DNA from: Sipunculus nudus
Taxonomy: Eukaryota > Annelida > Sipuncula > Golfingiida > Sipunculidae
DNA length: 64,000 nucleotides
Assembly (NCBI GenBank): GCA_026874595.1
Contig: CM049307.1
Location: 46,963,178 to 47,027,177 of the forward strand
Direction of reading: 5' to 3'
Shown here piece after piece: positions 1-11,544 of the stretch. Numbering within the stretch: position 1 is the first letter of the stretch; each line of letters starts with the position of its first letter. A program made the translations under genes and the position numbers. The notes under the pieces are model-generated. The model did no database searches and was not told the DNA's origin. It saw only the letters and a list, made by a program, of their open reading frames with translations.

Positions 1-1194
1 TCAGAGCGCTATTTCACTGAGATTTTCCAATATTACATGATTTAAGTTTAAAATTTCATTGATGAATGTTAATCGGGACTGAAAAACAACAGAGACTGTT
101 TTTTTATCAAACAGCAGGTCACGTTATCTACTATATTTTCAGGCGAAACAAACATCCAAGCATAAGACTGCACCATCAGGATAAAAACAGCCAAATCCAT
201 GATTGTCCTTGAATTATTTCCCAAAGAAGACCTGATCGACTTTGAATTATTCTGATGCGTTCTCTTCACCACGTAATACTGAAACGAGGCTGTTCTTGAG
301 ATCCAGCGAAAGTTCGACCCATTATCTCAAAGTGTGGTTATATGGTGGCATTCAACTTCAGTGCCTCTTTTTTCAACATGCCTTAATGCGAGAGTCATGC
401 CTTTGTGTTAAATGTCATGGTCCGCGTCTTCTGTCGGTATTACTCTGTAAATGTAAACTTCCAAGATTCATTTGAGCTGGTCAGAATGATCCTTCTTTAC
501 AGTAAAGGACAAATTCTGTTGGAGGTGGCGAAAACCATGGATTCTTATTTACAAGACTGTTTGGATGGAAGAAACAGTATTGGTCTTGACGGCTCGTTTG
601 TGCATGCAATGTCTCTACGCACCATTATCAGAAACCCTCATTTTGAAACTGTTTCCTAGAACAGTCCTTTGCAGATCTGTCGGACCGACCTTTTCACGGC
701 TTATTCGCCAGTGAAACACAAAACGTCTCGTTGTCAAATAAAGAACTGCTATTTTGGGAAAATTGATCGATAAAACAATTAGGGAGTAATTTTCCGTAGA
801 ATAACACATTTATTTCAAACGATGATTTCCTGATAAATGCACTTAATGACGGGTCACGTAACAATAATTACGCTTAATCTTCGTGGCAACGTGCATCTCC
901 CTGCCAAAAATGTACGTGTAACGGTTAGTTATGTATTGGTGAAATAAACGTGTTTTCATGCAAGAATCTTCCAATATTCCAGAAAATTTATTCAGCGCAG
1001 ATTTCTGTTGTTCTATTCAATTTCCGTTTTTTTTTTCTCATGACCTTTTCTCTAGTGTTTATGGTCAGGTCATTATATATTTATGTCTCTGAGTTGCCTA
1101 AAGATCGCCGACATAATAACACCACTGCGTGCTTGAAACTTGAGACGCAACAAATGTGTTAGAAACTTGTTTTCATAATTATTATTTTAAGATA

Positions 1195-1199
<5 letters not shown>
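1..1199. other. Non-coding stretch, nothing recognised
   Basis: The open frames here are short (84 residues or fewer), overlap each other on both strands and lack splice-site or composition support. I see no repeat family, RNA gene or regulatory cluster that I can defend. Confidence 0.5.

Positions 1200-1250
<51 letters not shown>
1200..1250. repeat. (TA)n microsatellite
   Basis: This is an uninterrupted TA dinucleotide run. It continues for a few TA units after the mobile element that follows (from 1683), so the element appears to have inserted into the array. Confidence 0.95.
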
Positions 1251-1254
<4 letters not shown>

Positions 1255-1682
1255 ACGGAGAAACATGAAAGCGGACCGAACTGTCTCGCTAGTGAAGGTT
1301 GCTTTTCTAGCGAAGCGGTTGGTACGCCGGACCTGTGCGCCACCGACATGGGTTCAAATCCCGGATCGGCCCAGTATTTTCCCCTGTAAAATTTGTCTTT
1401 GTACCAAAATAGGGACTCGTCCTACGTGACGGAAAACTTCGTGGCCCAGGGAATAAGCTCACCTAAGTGTGACTCCTGGGAAAATTAGACTTGTTCTTGT
1501 AGCAGAACGCTCTTAAGAGGGGGTGTGTTACGGGGAAACATAAAAGCGGACCGAACTGTCTCGCTAGTTAATCTTGCTTTGCTAGCGAAGGTGTTGGTAC
1601 GCCGGACTTGTGCGCAAATGTTATGGATTCGAATCCCGGATCGGCCCAGTATTTTCCCCCTGAGCAATTTGTCTTCTTAACG
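1251..1682 (+). mobile_element. TRIM-type miniature LTR retrotransposon, copy 1
   Basis: Two direct repeats of about 156 bp (1251-1406 and 1526-1682) flank a 119-bp core with no coding capacity. Each repeat begins TGTTACGG. The 5' repeat ends GTACCA, a mutated form of the family terminus CGTAACA, so the termini are the TG...CA inverted ends of LTRs. Just inside the 5' LTR, 1410-1427 is a degenerate version of the primer-binding site seen intact in the copy at 21 kb. A purine tract (AAGAGGGGG) precedes the 3' LTR, as a polypurine tract should. Total length of about 430 bp and the absence of gag and pol fit a TRIM. It sits inside a (TA)n array, so a target duplication cannot be distinguished. 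LTR, primer site and purine tract are seen directly; the class name is inference. Confidence 0.85.
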
Positions 1683-1798
1683 ATATATATGTACAGTACC
1701 AGCGAAACAGGTCAATATCTCGAAACATTTTTATTTCCCCATGACTAACGAAATGTCCGAGTGTCACACTTAGTAATAACTATAACCGCACTGTATAA

Positions 1799-2230
1799 GG
1801 ATGAGGATGCAAATATTTTCATATTTTTTGACAATGCCTCATGGCACTGACAACAAACGAGTCCAGTCGTTAGATATATTGGTGTACTTGCTAACCAGAA
1901 CGACTAAATTCCGTTTTAACTCAGCATATTTGTAAATCTCCCAGCATGTCTGTTGAATTTCTGGGCAAAAGAATATAATCATGTCTCGCAGGGGTTTCGG
2001 AACTATAGCCAACATGTACCCAACACAGTAAGTGATTTCTATAGATGGATTTGCATTTTGGTTTGTGAGTACACATGTATTCATTTGTGTTAAGTCATCA
2101 CACGCAGCCTAATGTAAGAACAATGGCTGTTGATCGCAACATCGATGCAATATTACGGATGGTTGTTTCAGTGGATTTCCCAGTATGACTAGTGTCACGA
2201 CTCAAGTAGGCTTACTAGTCCAATAATTAA
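1799..2230. repeat. Dispersed repeat, copy A (paralog near 17.04-17.5 kb)
   Basis: Blocks such as GATGCAAATATTTTC, GACAATGCYTCATGGC, AATTCCGTTTTAACYCAGCA and TTGTGAGYWCACATGTAT recur in the same order at 17043-17370. By eye, identity is about 70-75% in the conserved blocks, with indels between. No coding frame is shared. In both places the block lies a few hundred bases downstream of a TRIM copy. I do not recognise the family. Confidence 0.6.
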
Positions 2231-4180
2231 AATGCCCATTGAGTCATGTATTCGTGTGCTTCTGACCATGCAGCGCAAGATCCCTGGTTTGATCCCCGCT
2301 ATTTAAACCATTCAGGACAAAATGGCGACTTTTTGGAAGTATCTAAAAGATTTGCTCTATTGGTTTAACGACAGGTTATGACTTGTGAAATATTCCTATA
2401 ACATTTATATCTCCTCTTAAGGTCATCTTCATCGTCTTGCAACAGACAGTGCTACCTACAGGTCAAAGACATTTCCTTGGAAAAAAAAAACAAATTAAGG
2501 ACGTAGATTGTCACTCATCTAATAAACGTGCTGTCATAATTATACATAACAAAGGCGTTATTGTTTAAAAATTTACTAGAAATTTAGGCTTTATAATACT
2601 AATAGGGATCGTAATACTTTGAAATTTTCACCTTTCACTTTAAAAGGCATAAATACAGATCTTTTCTTTCCGCAGAAAAAAAATTGCCTTTTCGCTAAAG
2701 ATGCATCCTACCATCTTACCAAACTTTTAGTCCTTCATTCAGTGTAAACCTGATTCTGCCATCTTACATGCACACTTGCATGCATAAAGAACTTAATGTG
2801 TTCAATAGACACACTGTTATATCAGAAACACGATTGTGCAGTGAAAAAGAAGGAAAATATAGGAGACATCGGGGAGTGCACGGAAAATGGCAGCCCCCAT
2901 CAGCTGTTTCGAGAAACTGGGAGAAATAAACCTTTTAGGGTTCGATAAGGGCGCAGGGATGCGGGTAAGTATTGAAAAAATATGTAAAAAAGAGATTAAC
3001 TTTAACATTGTATTATTAGATCACATCCATGAAAATATCTATTAACGCAGCTAGTTTAGTTTTCAATATTTTTATATTACATTTCTGTCTGGCTCATTAC
3101 AATTTCAGGCCTGAAAAGTGTCTGTTAAGAGCTCTCCGAATAATACCTTCATAATCTTATATTGACATTTTAATTAAGTGTGTGTACACCCAATCACTCC
3201 CCAAAGGTCCGGGTTAACAATGTTGTCCGCAAAAGTAAGAAGCATTTGCCTTGACGTTTCCCCAGTAATAACATGTACTGAAGGGTGTAAAAGTTTTGTG
3301 GACCCGTGCCCGATGGGAGTTCGTATAATTGCCTTTGTGTCACTTCAGAAGGCTCATCGTCAGTGACGCCATGATGGACCAGTATAGCAATTTACGCTCC
3401 TCAGAAATGGCGGAGCCTCTTTTCCATAATGGGGTGACAATTTTTAATGGAAACCCAACATATGTCGCGAAGGTTAAAACTTGGGTCAATTGCAATTACA
3501 TGACAACGCCTTCGCTATCATGTCATTAATACCGTTTCCTTAGCCGTAAGCCATCTTGAATTCCTTCACTAGCCCTCATAATGGGAATGTTATTCATAAT
3601 GGATGGATGGCTGTTAAGAGGTCTTGTCTTGTAGTGATCCGACTTTCCGTGCGTTTAGACTGATTTCAGCTCACCTATGCCGCCAATGTTTTTTCCCCGC
3701 TAGGTAAGCTTAAATATGCAACACTGACTTGGAAAGGGAAAGGAGTTAATTAAAACGCAATGAATACATGCCGCCGTACATTACAAGCTATAGCCTCTGA
3801 ATGCTGTTTACCGGTTCCCATTGCTTTCTAAACAGTCGACTCGTGTTCAGTTTAATTTTGCATTTTAAGATAACGGCAGTCAGATCGAATACATTACTTT
3901 TTTACTCACCTTTTCCATGTACTGGTGGGAAGGTGGGTTAGAACATAATGGATAGAATACAGCTTCATTATAAATATTATCAGATCAATGACATTTTGAA
4001 AGCTTGAGTTTTTTTAGGGAAACGGGTCTGTTTTCAGTTTTATAAATCACAGACATGTTGCGTAAATGTTCAACAAGGAAAATGCAATAGAAATGTTTGT
4101 GTATATCGTTTCCTTTTGTCTTTTGATATGATAGCTATACACACAGATTTGGCTCCAGGTTATTCACATTTTTTTTCTGA
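2231..4180. other. Non-coding stretch, nothing recognised
   Basis: There are only short scattered open frames on both strands. Near 2265-2300 there is a weak tRNA-B-box-like string (GGTTTGATCCCC) with no supporting A box, which I do not annotate as an RNA gene. Confidence 0.45.
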
Positions 4181-4633
4181 CAACTCGTCCAGTTAAATAT
4201 CGCAAACTCTATCCTGAAATCGCATTGATTCTCACTGGGGACTAACAACTCGTCCAGTTAAACATCGCAAACTATATCCTGAGATCGCATGGATAATTTA
4301 CTGGGGACTAACAACTCGACAAGTTAAACATCGCGAACTATACCTGAGATCGCATAGATTCTTACTGGGGACTATTTACTCATCGAGTTAAACATCGCAA
4401 ACTTTATCCGGAGATCGCACGGTTTCTCACTCGGGACTGCCTACTCGTCCAGTTAAAAATCGCAAACTATACCTGAGATCGCATGGATTATCACTGAGGA
4501 CCAACAACTCGTCCAGTTAAAAATCGCAAACTATACCTTAGATCGCATGGATTGTCACGGAGGACCAACAACTCGTCCAGTTAAACATCGCAAACTCTAT
4601 CCTGAGATCGCATGGATTCTCATTGAGGACTAA
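4181..4633. repeat. 65-bp minisatellite, seven units
   Basis: Seven head-to-tail units of about 64-65 bp each start near CAACTCGTCCAGTTAAA, continue ATCGCAAACT and GAGATCGCATGGATT, and end ACTGGGGACTAA. Units differ by scattered substitutions and one- to two-base indels, so the array is old. No unit is open through its whole length in one frame. The conserved GAGATCGCATGG block is the least diverged part. Confidence 0.95.
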
Positions 4634-5718
4634 TTATTAAGGGAGGCGGCCTGAATGTTCACAATGTCCATGGTACAAACTTTAACCCTACCAGCATGGT
4701 GAAATTAAGATTTAAAAAGAAAGTATCACATGACGACCAAGTGACCCTGCAAACATTATCTCATGTAGATGAAGAGCCAATATTAATTTTCAGTAATATT
4801 TTAAAGCAAAGTTTGATCATTTTTTGAAAGGGTTCCGTATCTATGCTGTTTTCTGAATGTACCAGCAGAAGAGCATCCCAGTACCACGACGACCCAATAA
4901 TTAGCGACATTCAAGCCTGATTAAGCTGGAAGACAGTCACTTTAAAGCTGTCCTCAGGGACAGACGGTGATTACAACGAGTGATTAAATAAACTCCGTGT
5001 TCCAGGCCAAGTGGTGTTGGAGACCGCGCAGCAATATAGTGCACTGAGAAACAAATTCGTTTTTTATGCCAAATAAGAATGGAAGACCACAGTTCGCCGA
5101 AGGGCTGGATTACCCTAACGAGAGCGACAGAACACAGAGCCAGTATGAATAATAATCAAAACAAGCGAACAACTTCCAGTTCCCAGGGCGCACTTTGGAT
5201 GCTGAGCAGACGACACTGACAGTTCACGCGAGAGATAAGAAAACACAAACTTGATTTTGGAAACGGTTTTCTGAGGCTTGTAATACTAGTAAAAAAGCAG
5301 TTGCGATAATGCTTAGGCCTCGGAGTTTCATGAATGAATTTCGTTTCTGTTCGGTTATCTTGCTGATGCGCTCATTCATTGTGATTTGTCCAGGACAGCA
5401 GAGAACGGGTAAAGAAATATCTAACTCTGGCAAGCATGCATAGTCCTGAATTCCGTAAACCTTTTATACTGTATAGCAGCTGCAGTATCTTACTTGTTGA
5501 CCGTGGCATCAGTAGCCTTAGCTGATTTCATATACGCCATGCTTCGGGATACAGTATGAGTATTCATCGTCTGTCGACTGGTTTGAATCAGCCTGTACCA
5601 TTTCCCGATCTTGGGTCAGTGAAAAGTATTAGAAGTGATTCTTTCAAGGTTCTATATCATTATATCATCGTAATTTGTTGAGTGTTAAAACATAATACCA
5701 ATTATCATTATAATTTAT
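4634..5718. other. Non-coding stretch, nothing recognised
   Basis: No repeat family, RNA gene or convincing exon was seen. The single open frame on the minus strand (5224-5433) has no splice or homology support. Confidence 0.45.
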
Positions 5719-5740
5719 CATTATTATTATTATTTTCGTC

Positions 5741-5780
<40 letters not shown>
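5719..5780. repeat. (ATT)n microsatellite
   Basis: This is an almost pure ATT trinucleotide run interrupted once by TTTCGTC, embedded in AT-rich sequence. Confidence 0.95.
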
Positions 5781-5781
<1 letters not shown>

Positions 5782-6408
5782 AAAAGTAATATTATTAAAA
5801 TTGACAAAGTATGACTTTGTCGTGTTTATCTATTATCTAATTATATTTTAATTTTTTATTAACTATTGATAATATACGACTAAATAAACTGCTAAAGAAC
5901 TGTATGAACTAAACTCTTTTTTTCGATTTTTTCTTTTGACAGAACGAATGAAAGAATGAAAAGAGAGAGTTATTCCCGACTCATTTCGTTAATATGGTAA
6001 CCAGACTGTATTCTTCCCTGAAGACTGTCTCTTATTTTGTCCTGGGGAACACAAGACCACATCGATACTGTCTGGGGCCGCTGGGCTTGATTTGAGGAGG
6101 GACCAAGACTTTGTAACACTGTAACATTTATCCGGGCACAGGTATAGCGCAATAACAGATATTTTTCACAGTCTAGTATATTTTGACCCATATGATATTT
6201 ACCTGTAGCAAATATTGCATTATGGTGTCATGATTTGTTTCCAAACAAAAGAATAGTTTACAATGCCGTGTATCGGATGTTAGTCTCAAATGATATATGT
6301 GCCATATTCTTTTCATTTGTAAAAAATAAAACACGTGGTGTGAAAAAGGCTTACCATAAATCTTAATGTAATTTTTTTCTGTACATCACATCTGTATCAG
6401 GTTTTTAT

Positions 6409-8406
6409 TAGCTCAGCTGACTGTGAGTCATCTGAGCTATAGCGATCACCCTTTGTCCGGCGTCCGTCCGTCCGTTAACAGGGCACAAATCGTAACCGTA
6501 AGACCTAGGAACTTCTAACTGTACATCCAGGGAGGTCCTGGGCAAATCTTCTTGGAAACCTGAAATTAGGTCATGGTGACCTATATTATGTGACTTACGG
6601 GCCGAAAACATGATTTTGAACACCAAGACAGGCAGACGGGGCACAAATTGTATCCATTAGACCTAGAAACATCTAACCTGACATTTTGGGATATCCTAGG
6701 CAAATGTTCTTGGAAACCTGAAACTAGGTCACTGTGACCTATATTCTGCGACCTATAGGGAAAAGATGTCATATGAGAACCATGAATGTCAGATGGGGAC
6801 AAATCGTATCTGTGGTGCCTAGAATCTTCTAACACAATATCCTGGCAGTTTTTAGGCAAATCTCCTTGGAAACCTGAAATTAGGTCATGGCGACCTATAT
6901 TTTATGACCTACAGGCCGAAAACATGATTTTTAGCATCAGACAGTCATAAGGGGCACAACTTGAATCGATAAGGACTAGAATCCGCCAATGTGACTTTAG
7001 GGAGGTCCTAGGCAAATCTACTTGGAAACCTGAAATTAGGTCATAGTTTCCTATATTTTTTGTGACCTTTTTTTTTTAATCCTCCAACATGACATATAGG
7101 GAGGCCCTAGGTAAATTAGGGAGGCCCTAATTGTATCCATTAGGCTTAGAATCTTTTAATATGTCTGTGGAAAACTGAAATTAGGTCACCATGATCTATA
7201 TATTGCGACCTTTAGGAAAGGAAGTCATAAATGCACCCAGACAGTCAGGCCGGGCACACATTGTATCTGAGAGGCCTAGAATCTTCTAATGTAACATTCT
7301 GAGACGTCCTTGGCCAATGTCCTTGGAAAACTGAAATAAGGTCATCATGACCTATATTTTGCAACATATCACAAAAGATGTCGTTTAAGCACCAAGACAG
7401 TCAGACAGAGCACAAATTGTATCCATTAGGCCTAGAATCTTTTAATATAAAATTCAGGGAGGTCTTAGTCAAGTGTCCTTGGAATCCTTAAAAATTAAGT
7501 CATGATGACCTACATTTTGTGACCTACAGGCTGAAAACAGGATTTTGAGCATCCAGAAAGTCAGACAGGGCACACATTGTATTTGTTAGGCCTAGAATCT
7601 TCTAATGTAACATTCTGAGACGTCTTTGGCAAATGTCTGTGGAAAACTGAAATTAGGTCACCATGACCTATATTTTGCGACCTTTAGGAAAAGAAGTCAT
7701 AAAGGCAGCCAGACAGTCAGTCAGGGCACATTGTATCTGTTAGGCCTAGAATATTCTAATGTAACATTCTGAGACGTCCTTGGCCAATGTCCTTGGAAAA
7801 CTGAAATTTGGTCATCATGACCTATATTTTGCAACCTATAAGAAAAGATGTCATTTAAGCACCCCAGACAGTCAGACAGAGCACAAATTGTATCCATTAG
7901 GCCTAGAATCTTTTAATATAAAATTCAGGGAGGTCTTAGTCAATTGTCCTTGAAAACCTGAAATTAGGTCATGTTGACCTATATTATGTGACCTTTGGGC
8001 AGAAAAATGGTTTTAAGCACCCAGAAAGACAAGGCACAAATTGTATCCATTAGCCCTAGAATCTTCTAACATGACATTCAGGGAAATCCTTGGCAATTCT
8101 TCTTGGAAACCTGAAATTGGATCATGGTGACCTATATTCTGCCAGCTATGGACCAGAAACATGATTTTGAGCACCCAGACAGACAGGGTATAAATTGTAT
8201 CCATTTTTCTTGGAAAACTCTATTGTGAAATCGAGGGGGGTCCTGGGCAGGTCTTCTATGAATCCTGAAATTTTTATTTTCTGTCCATTTTTTCAACACC
8301 GTAACTTTAGCCATAGGCTACTCTCACAGACAATATATAACAATAATAAAAAAAATGAGCTTCCGGTCTAAATTAGCTGAGCGTCATGGCCCATGGGCCA
8401 CTTGTT
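6409..8406 (+). mobile_element. Non-autonomous element 1 with hairpin end, tandem core and palindromic end
   Basis: The left end (6410-6438) folds as a hairpin: AGCTCAG pairs with CTGAGCT and an inner TGACT pairs with AGTCA. It is followed by GCGATCACCCTTTGTCCG and a CGTC/CGTCCGTCCG tract. The centre is an array of about eleven ~156-bp units (6485-8200). The right end contains the perfect palindrome TGGCCCATGGGCCA (8387-8400) followed by CTTGTT. The same two ends, in reverse order, bound the element at 9669-13828, so the pair defines one family. A hairpin end, a tandem core and a tetranucleotide tract recall the pearl and helentron-associated elements described from bivalves; that assignment is inference. 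There is no coding capacity. Confidence 0.75.
6485..8200 (+). repeat. ~156-bp tandem array, each unit centred on an AGGTCAnnnTGACCT palindrome
   Basis: About eleven units repeat the order GGCACAAATTGTATCCATTA, CCTAGAATCTTCTAA, TTGGAAACCTGAAATTAGG, then an inverted repeat of AGGTCA with a 3-nt spacer. Perfect AGGTCAnnnTGACCT copies are at 6568-6582, 6726-6740, 7339-7353, 7655-7669 and 7966-7980. Other units carry it with one or two mismatches (6882-6896 and near 7496, 7808 and 8119). Spacing is 154-160 bp. The short open frames across the array are read-through. The palindrome equals the consensus estrogen response element (IR3 nuclear-receptor site); whether anything binds it here is unknown. 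Confidence 0.85.
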
Positions 8407-9668
8407 AAAATTCCCATGGTGCGATTGATCAGGTTTTGAGGCCACAGCCCGACTATTGCTAATTAAGGGCGTTGTAAGATTTTGATTGGAAAGTGGTGCA
8501 CTTTTAGTAAGTCAAGTTTTTTTTTTTTTCATTTTTTCCACGTAAGGGTAATCCCTGATTTTTTAAGTCATTTGCATCTTGGGTAAGTCTACTTAACTCC
8601 AAAGGACCAGCGCTCAAAAGGGTCCGATTATGGCGGTCAACGGGGACTCCAGAAAAAGTGTGATTTAAGTTGCTTACATTGGTAAGTCTTTCCGGGAACT
8701 CCTAGACAGGCCCCACAGGACAAAATACTCGACTGATAACTCAGAAAGGCAAGTCGCATGCCAAGCACATATAGTAGACGGCTCTCATCGGGTCGGTTAC
8801 TCCGGGTAACAAAGACTTCTGGCTTACTGCCTGCGCTGAACAAATTTGGCGGAGAGATGGCAACTCTGGAACTAGCTTTCGTAAAGGGAATTATATTACC
8901 TAAAGTAGCTACATGAAAACGCAGAAATGCCATATGTCTTTGTATCGACAATACTTGATGGATTCACTGCTAACTCCAGGAAGGGTGTTTACAAATGTAG
9001 AATTTCACTTCTCTACTGGATACATAAACATGTCTGATTTGTTTGTCTGGTATGGCTTACAAAGGATTAAATGGAACTGTCAAAATGTATTACTTTGTGT
9101 TTGGTTGATTGATATAAGATACCTCCGGGTCCCGTAGATGATGCTTGGTAAAAAATAAAAAGAACACAATAGTGGTTTTGAACAAAATTATTAGGGCGCA
9201 TTCAGTCAAGAAACAGATAACTGAACTGAAAAGGCAAATACTCGATCCACTTCGGAAGCTGTTCATCCTAGGCTTTTAGGTTTGACAACCAGTGTCAGGT
9301 CTTTAACAAAGAACCAAATACTTTCAATTTTAACTTCATGAAAACACACATTAAGAGGTTTATTGACCGTTCATCATATTTCTTGCAAATAAGCAATACA
9401 GCTATTACCTTTAAAAGTTTCCATTTCAAACGTTCAGTTGTAGCGTTCATATGATAGGTCTTGCACATTGTGACAAAATGCAAAATCAATACTCCATTGA
9501 AATCATTCACTGTTCATGGAAAGCCTAATGCATGCTTCAACTACCAGTTGAGTATAAGATAATTTTTTTTATTAGCTGTAAGGCATTTTGCGGGTCTATG
9601 TTTTATTTATGGCATCGTTGGATTCCTCTTTCTCTTCCTTTCTTCAAATCTAAATTATAACTGGATAA
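8407..9668. other. Spacer between two oppositely oriented elements
   Basis: This 1.26-kb spacer separates the facing CTTGTT ends of elements 1 and 2. It has a homopolymer T run near 8517. Overlapping open frames on both strands (8637-8951 minus, 8913-9137 plus, 9295-9510 minus) lack splice or family support. No repeat was recognised. Confidence 0.45.
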
Positions 9669-10085
9669 AACAAGTGACCCATGGGTCATGACGCTCAGCT
9701 GACTGGGAAGAGATTCACAAAAGGAAATTTTATCATCAGAATGGTAGATACCCATTCAACTGAAGCATCAAACAGAGTAACCAACAGGCCAAGATTTAGT
9801 CTGTATTTATATATCTGAAAAATAGAGAAAAAATGTGTAAACTAGAATACAGGTAGCCGACAAGTGACTACGTGTATCTGCCAAAATCAGAGTGGAACGG
9901 GTGAAGTGAGGCATGGATTGAATGGCAAGGGGAAACAGAGTGAGGTATGTTGCATATTAGCATGGATGTCTGCAGCCTAAATGTGTATGTAGGTTGTGCA
10001 ACCTACCACAAATCCAGAAAGCTGTCCAAGTTGAATACATATGCAAAATTTTAGGCAGAAAAGTCAAACCACTACATGGATATGA

Positions 10086-11265
10086 GTGATTTTAGCCCAC
10101 GGCAGACAAACAGACAGACGCTGTGCAAAAATGGTTGCAGTTTTGTGTATGATAAAGACCTATGTGAGATCTAAACACAAGCACAATTTTGGCCCAATCG
10201 GTCAAATGGTTCCTGAGATATTAGCTTGGATGTTTGCAGCGTTAACTAGAATGTAGGTGGCGCCACCTGTCAAAAAATCAAGAAAGCTATCTAGGATGTA
10301 TAAACCTGCAAAATTTTAGGCAGTTATGTCAAACCACTACAGAGAAATGAGTGATTTTAGGCCACGTCAGACAAACAGACAGACGCTGTGCAAAATGTGC
10401 AAAAATGGTTGCAGGTGGCCCGTCCAGTTTTGTGTATGATAAAGACCTATGTGAGATCTATACACATGCAAAATTTTGGCCCAAGCGTTCAAACGGTTCC
10501 CGAGATATGAGCTTGGATGTCTGCAGCATAAACTAGAATAAAGGTGGCGCCACCTGTCATAAAATCAAGAAAGCTATCCAGGATGTATAAAACTGCAAAA
10601 TTTTAGGCAGATATGTCAAACCACTGCCAAGATGTGAGTGACTTTATTGCACGGCAGACAAACAGACAGACGCTGTGCAAAAATGGTTGCAGGTGGTGCC
10701 ACCAGTTTTGCGTATGATAAAGAGCTATGTTAGATCTATACACATGCAAAATTTTGGCCCGATCGGTCAAACGGTTCCCGAGATATGAGTTTGGATGTCA
10801 TCAGCGTGAACGTGATGTAGGTGGTGCCACCTGTCATAAAATCAAGAAAGCTATCCAGGATGTATAAAAACGGCAAAATTTTAGGCAGATATGTCAAACA
10901 ACAGCCGAGATATGAGTGATATTATCGCACGGCAGACAAACAGACAGACGCTGTGCAAAAATGGTTGCAGGTGGTGCCACCAGTTTTGCGTATGATAAAG
11001 AGCTATGTTAGATCTATACACATGCAAAATTTTGGCCCGATCGGTCAAACGGTTCCCGAAATATGAGCTTGGGTGTCATCAGCGTGAATGAGAATGTAGG
11101 TGGCGCCACCTGTCATAAAATCAAGAAAGCTATCCAGGATGTATACGCAGGCCGAATTTCAGGTGAATTAGTCAATTCACTGCAGAGATATGAGTGATTT
11201 TAACCAAAGGCAGATGAACAGATGGACACTGTGCAAACATGGTTACAGGTGGCGCCACCATTTTT
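10086..11265 (-). repeat. ~278-bp tandem array inside element 2
   Basis: Anchors reading CAGACAAACAGACAGACGCT recur at 10103, 10368, 10655 and 10933, with a diverged copy at 11211 (spacings 265, 287, 278 and 278). Units also share GGTGGCGCCACC, ATCAAGAAAGCTATCCAGGA and CGGTTCCCGAGATATGAGC. The perfect 12-bp palindrome GGTGGCGCCACC is at 10256, 10543, 11099 and 11248. Confidence 0.9.
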
Positions 11266-11544
11266 TGTGTATGTTATAGAGCTATCCAAGGGCTACATTA
11301 GTATAAATTTTATTTCCTGATCAGTCAAACGGTTCCCGAGATATGAGCTTGGAAAGCTCATAAAATTAAGTCCCAGAGGAGCTCTCTGGAAACGAACGCG
11401 GCAACGGCGGAGGAACCCGGTCAAAAACATAGTATCCACAAAACTTCGTTTTGGCGGGTACAAAAATACAGGTGGCTCCACCAGTCCGAGAAACTAATAA
11501 AAACACTTACAAACATCAATATCCATGCAAAGAATCATGGTGAT

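Noticed and set aside
1270-1380. Functional tRNA gene
   Set aside because: A- and B-box motifs are present, but no 5' acceptor strand is placed correctly, the anticodon arm does not pair well, and the segment is part of an LTR repeated in the window.
2255-2300. tRNA or SINE fragment at GGTTTGATCCCC
   Set aside because: Only a B-box-like string; no A-box at the right distance and no second copy.
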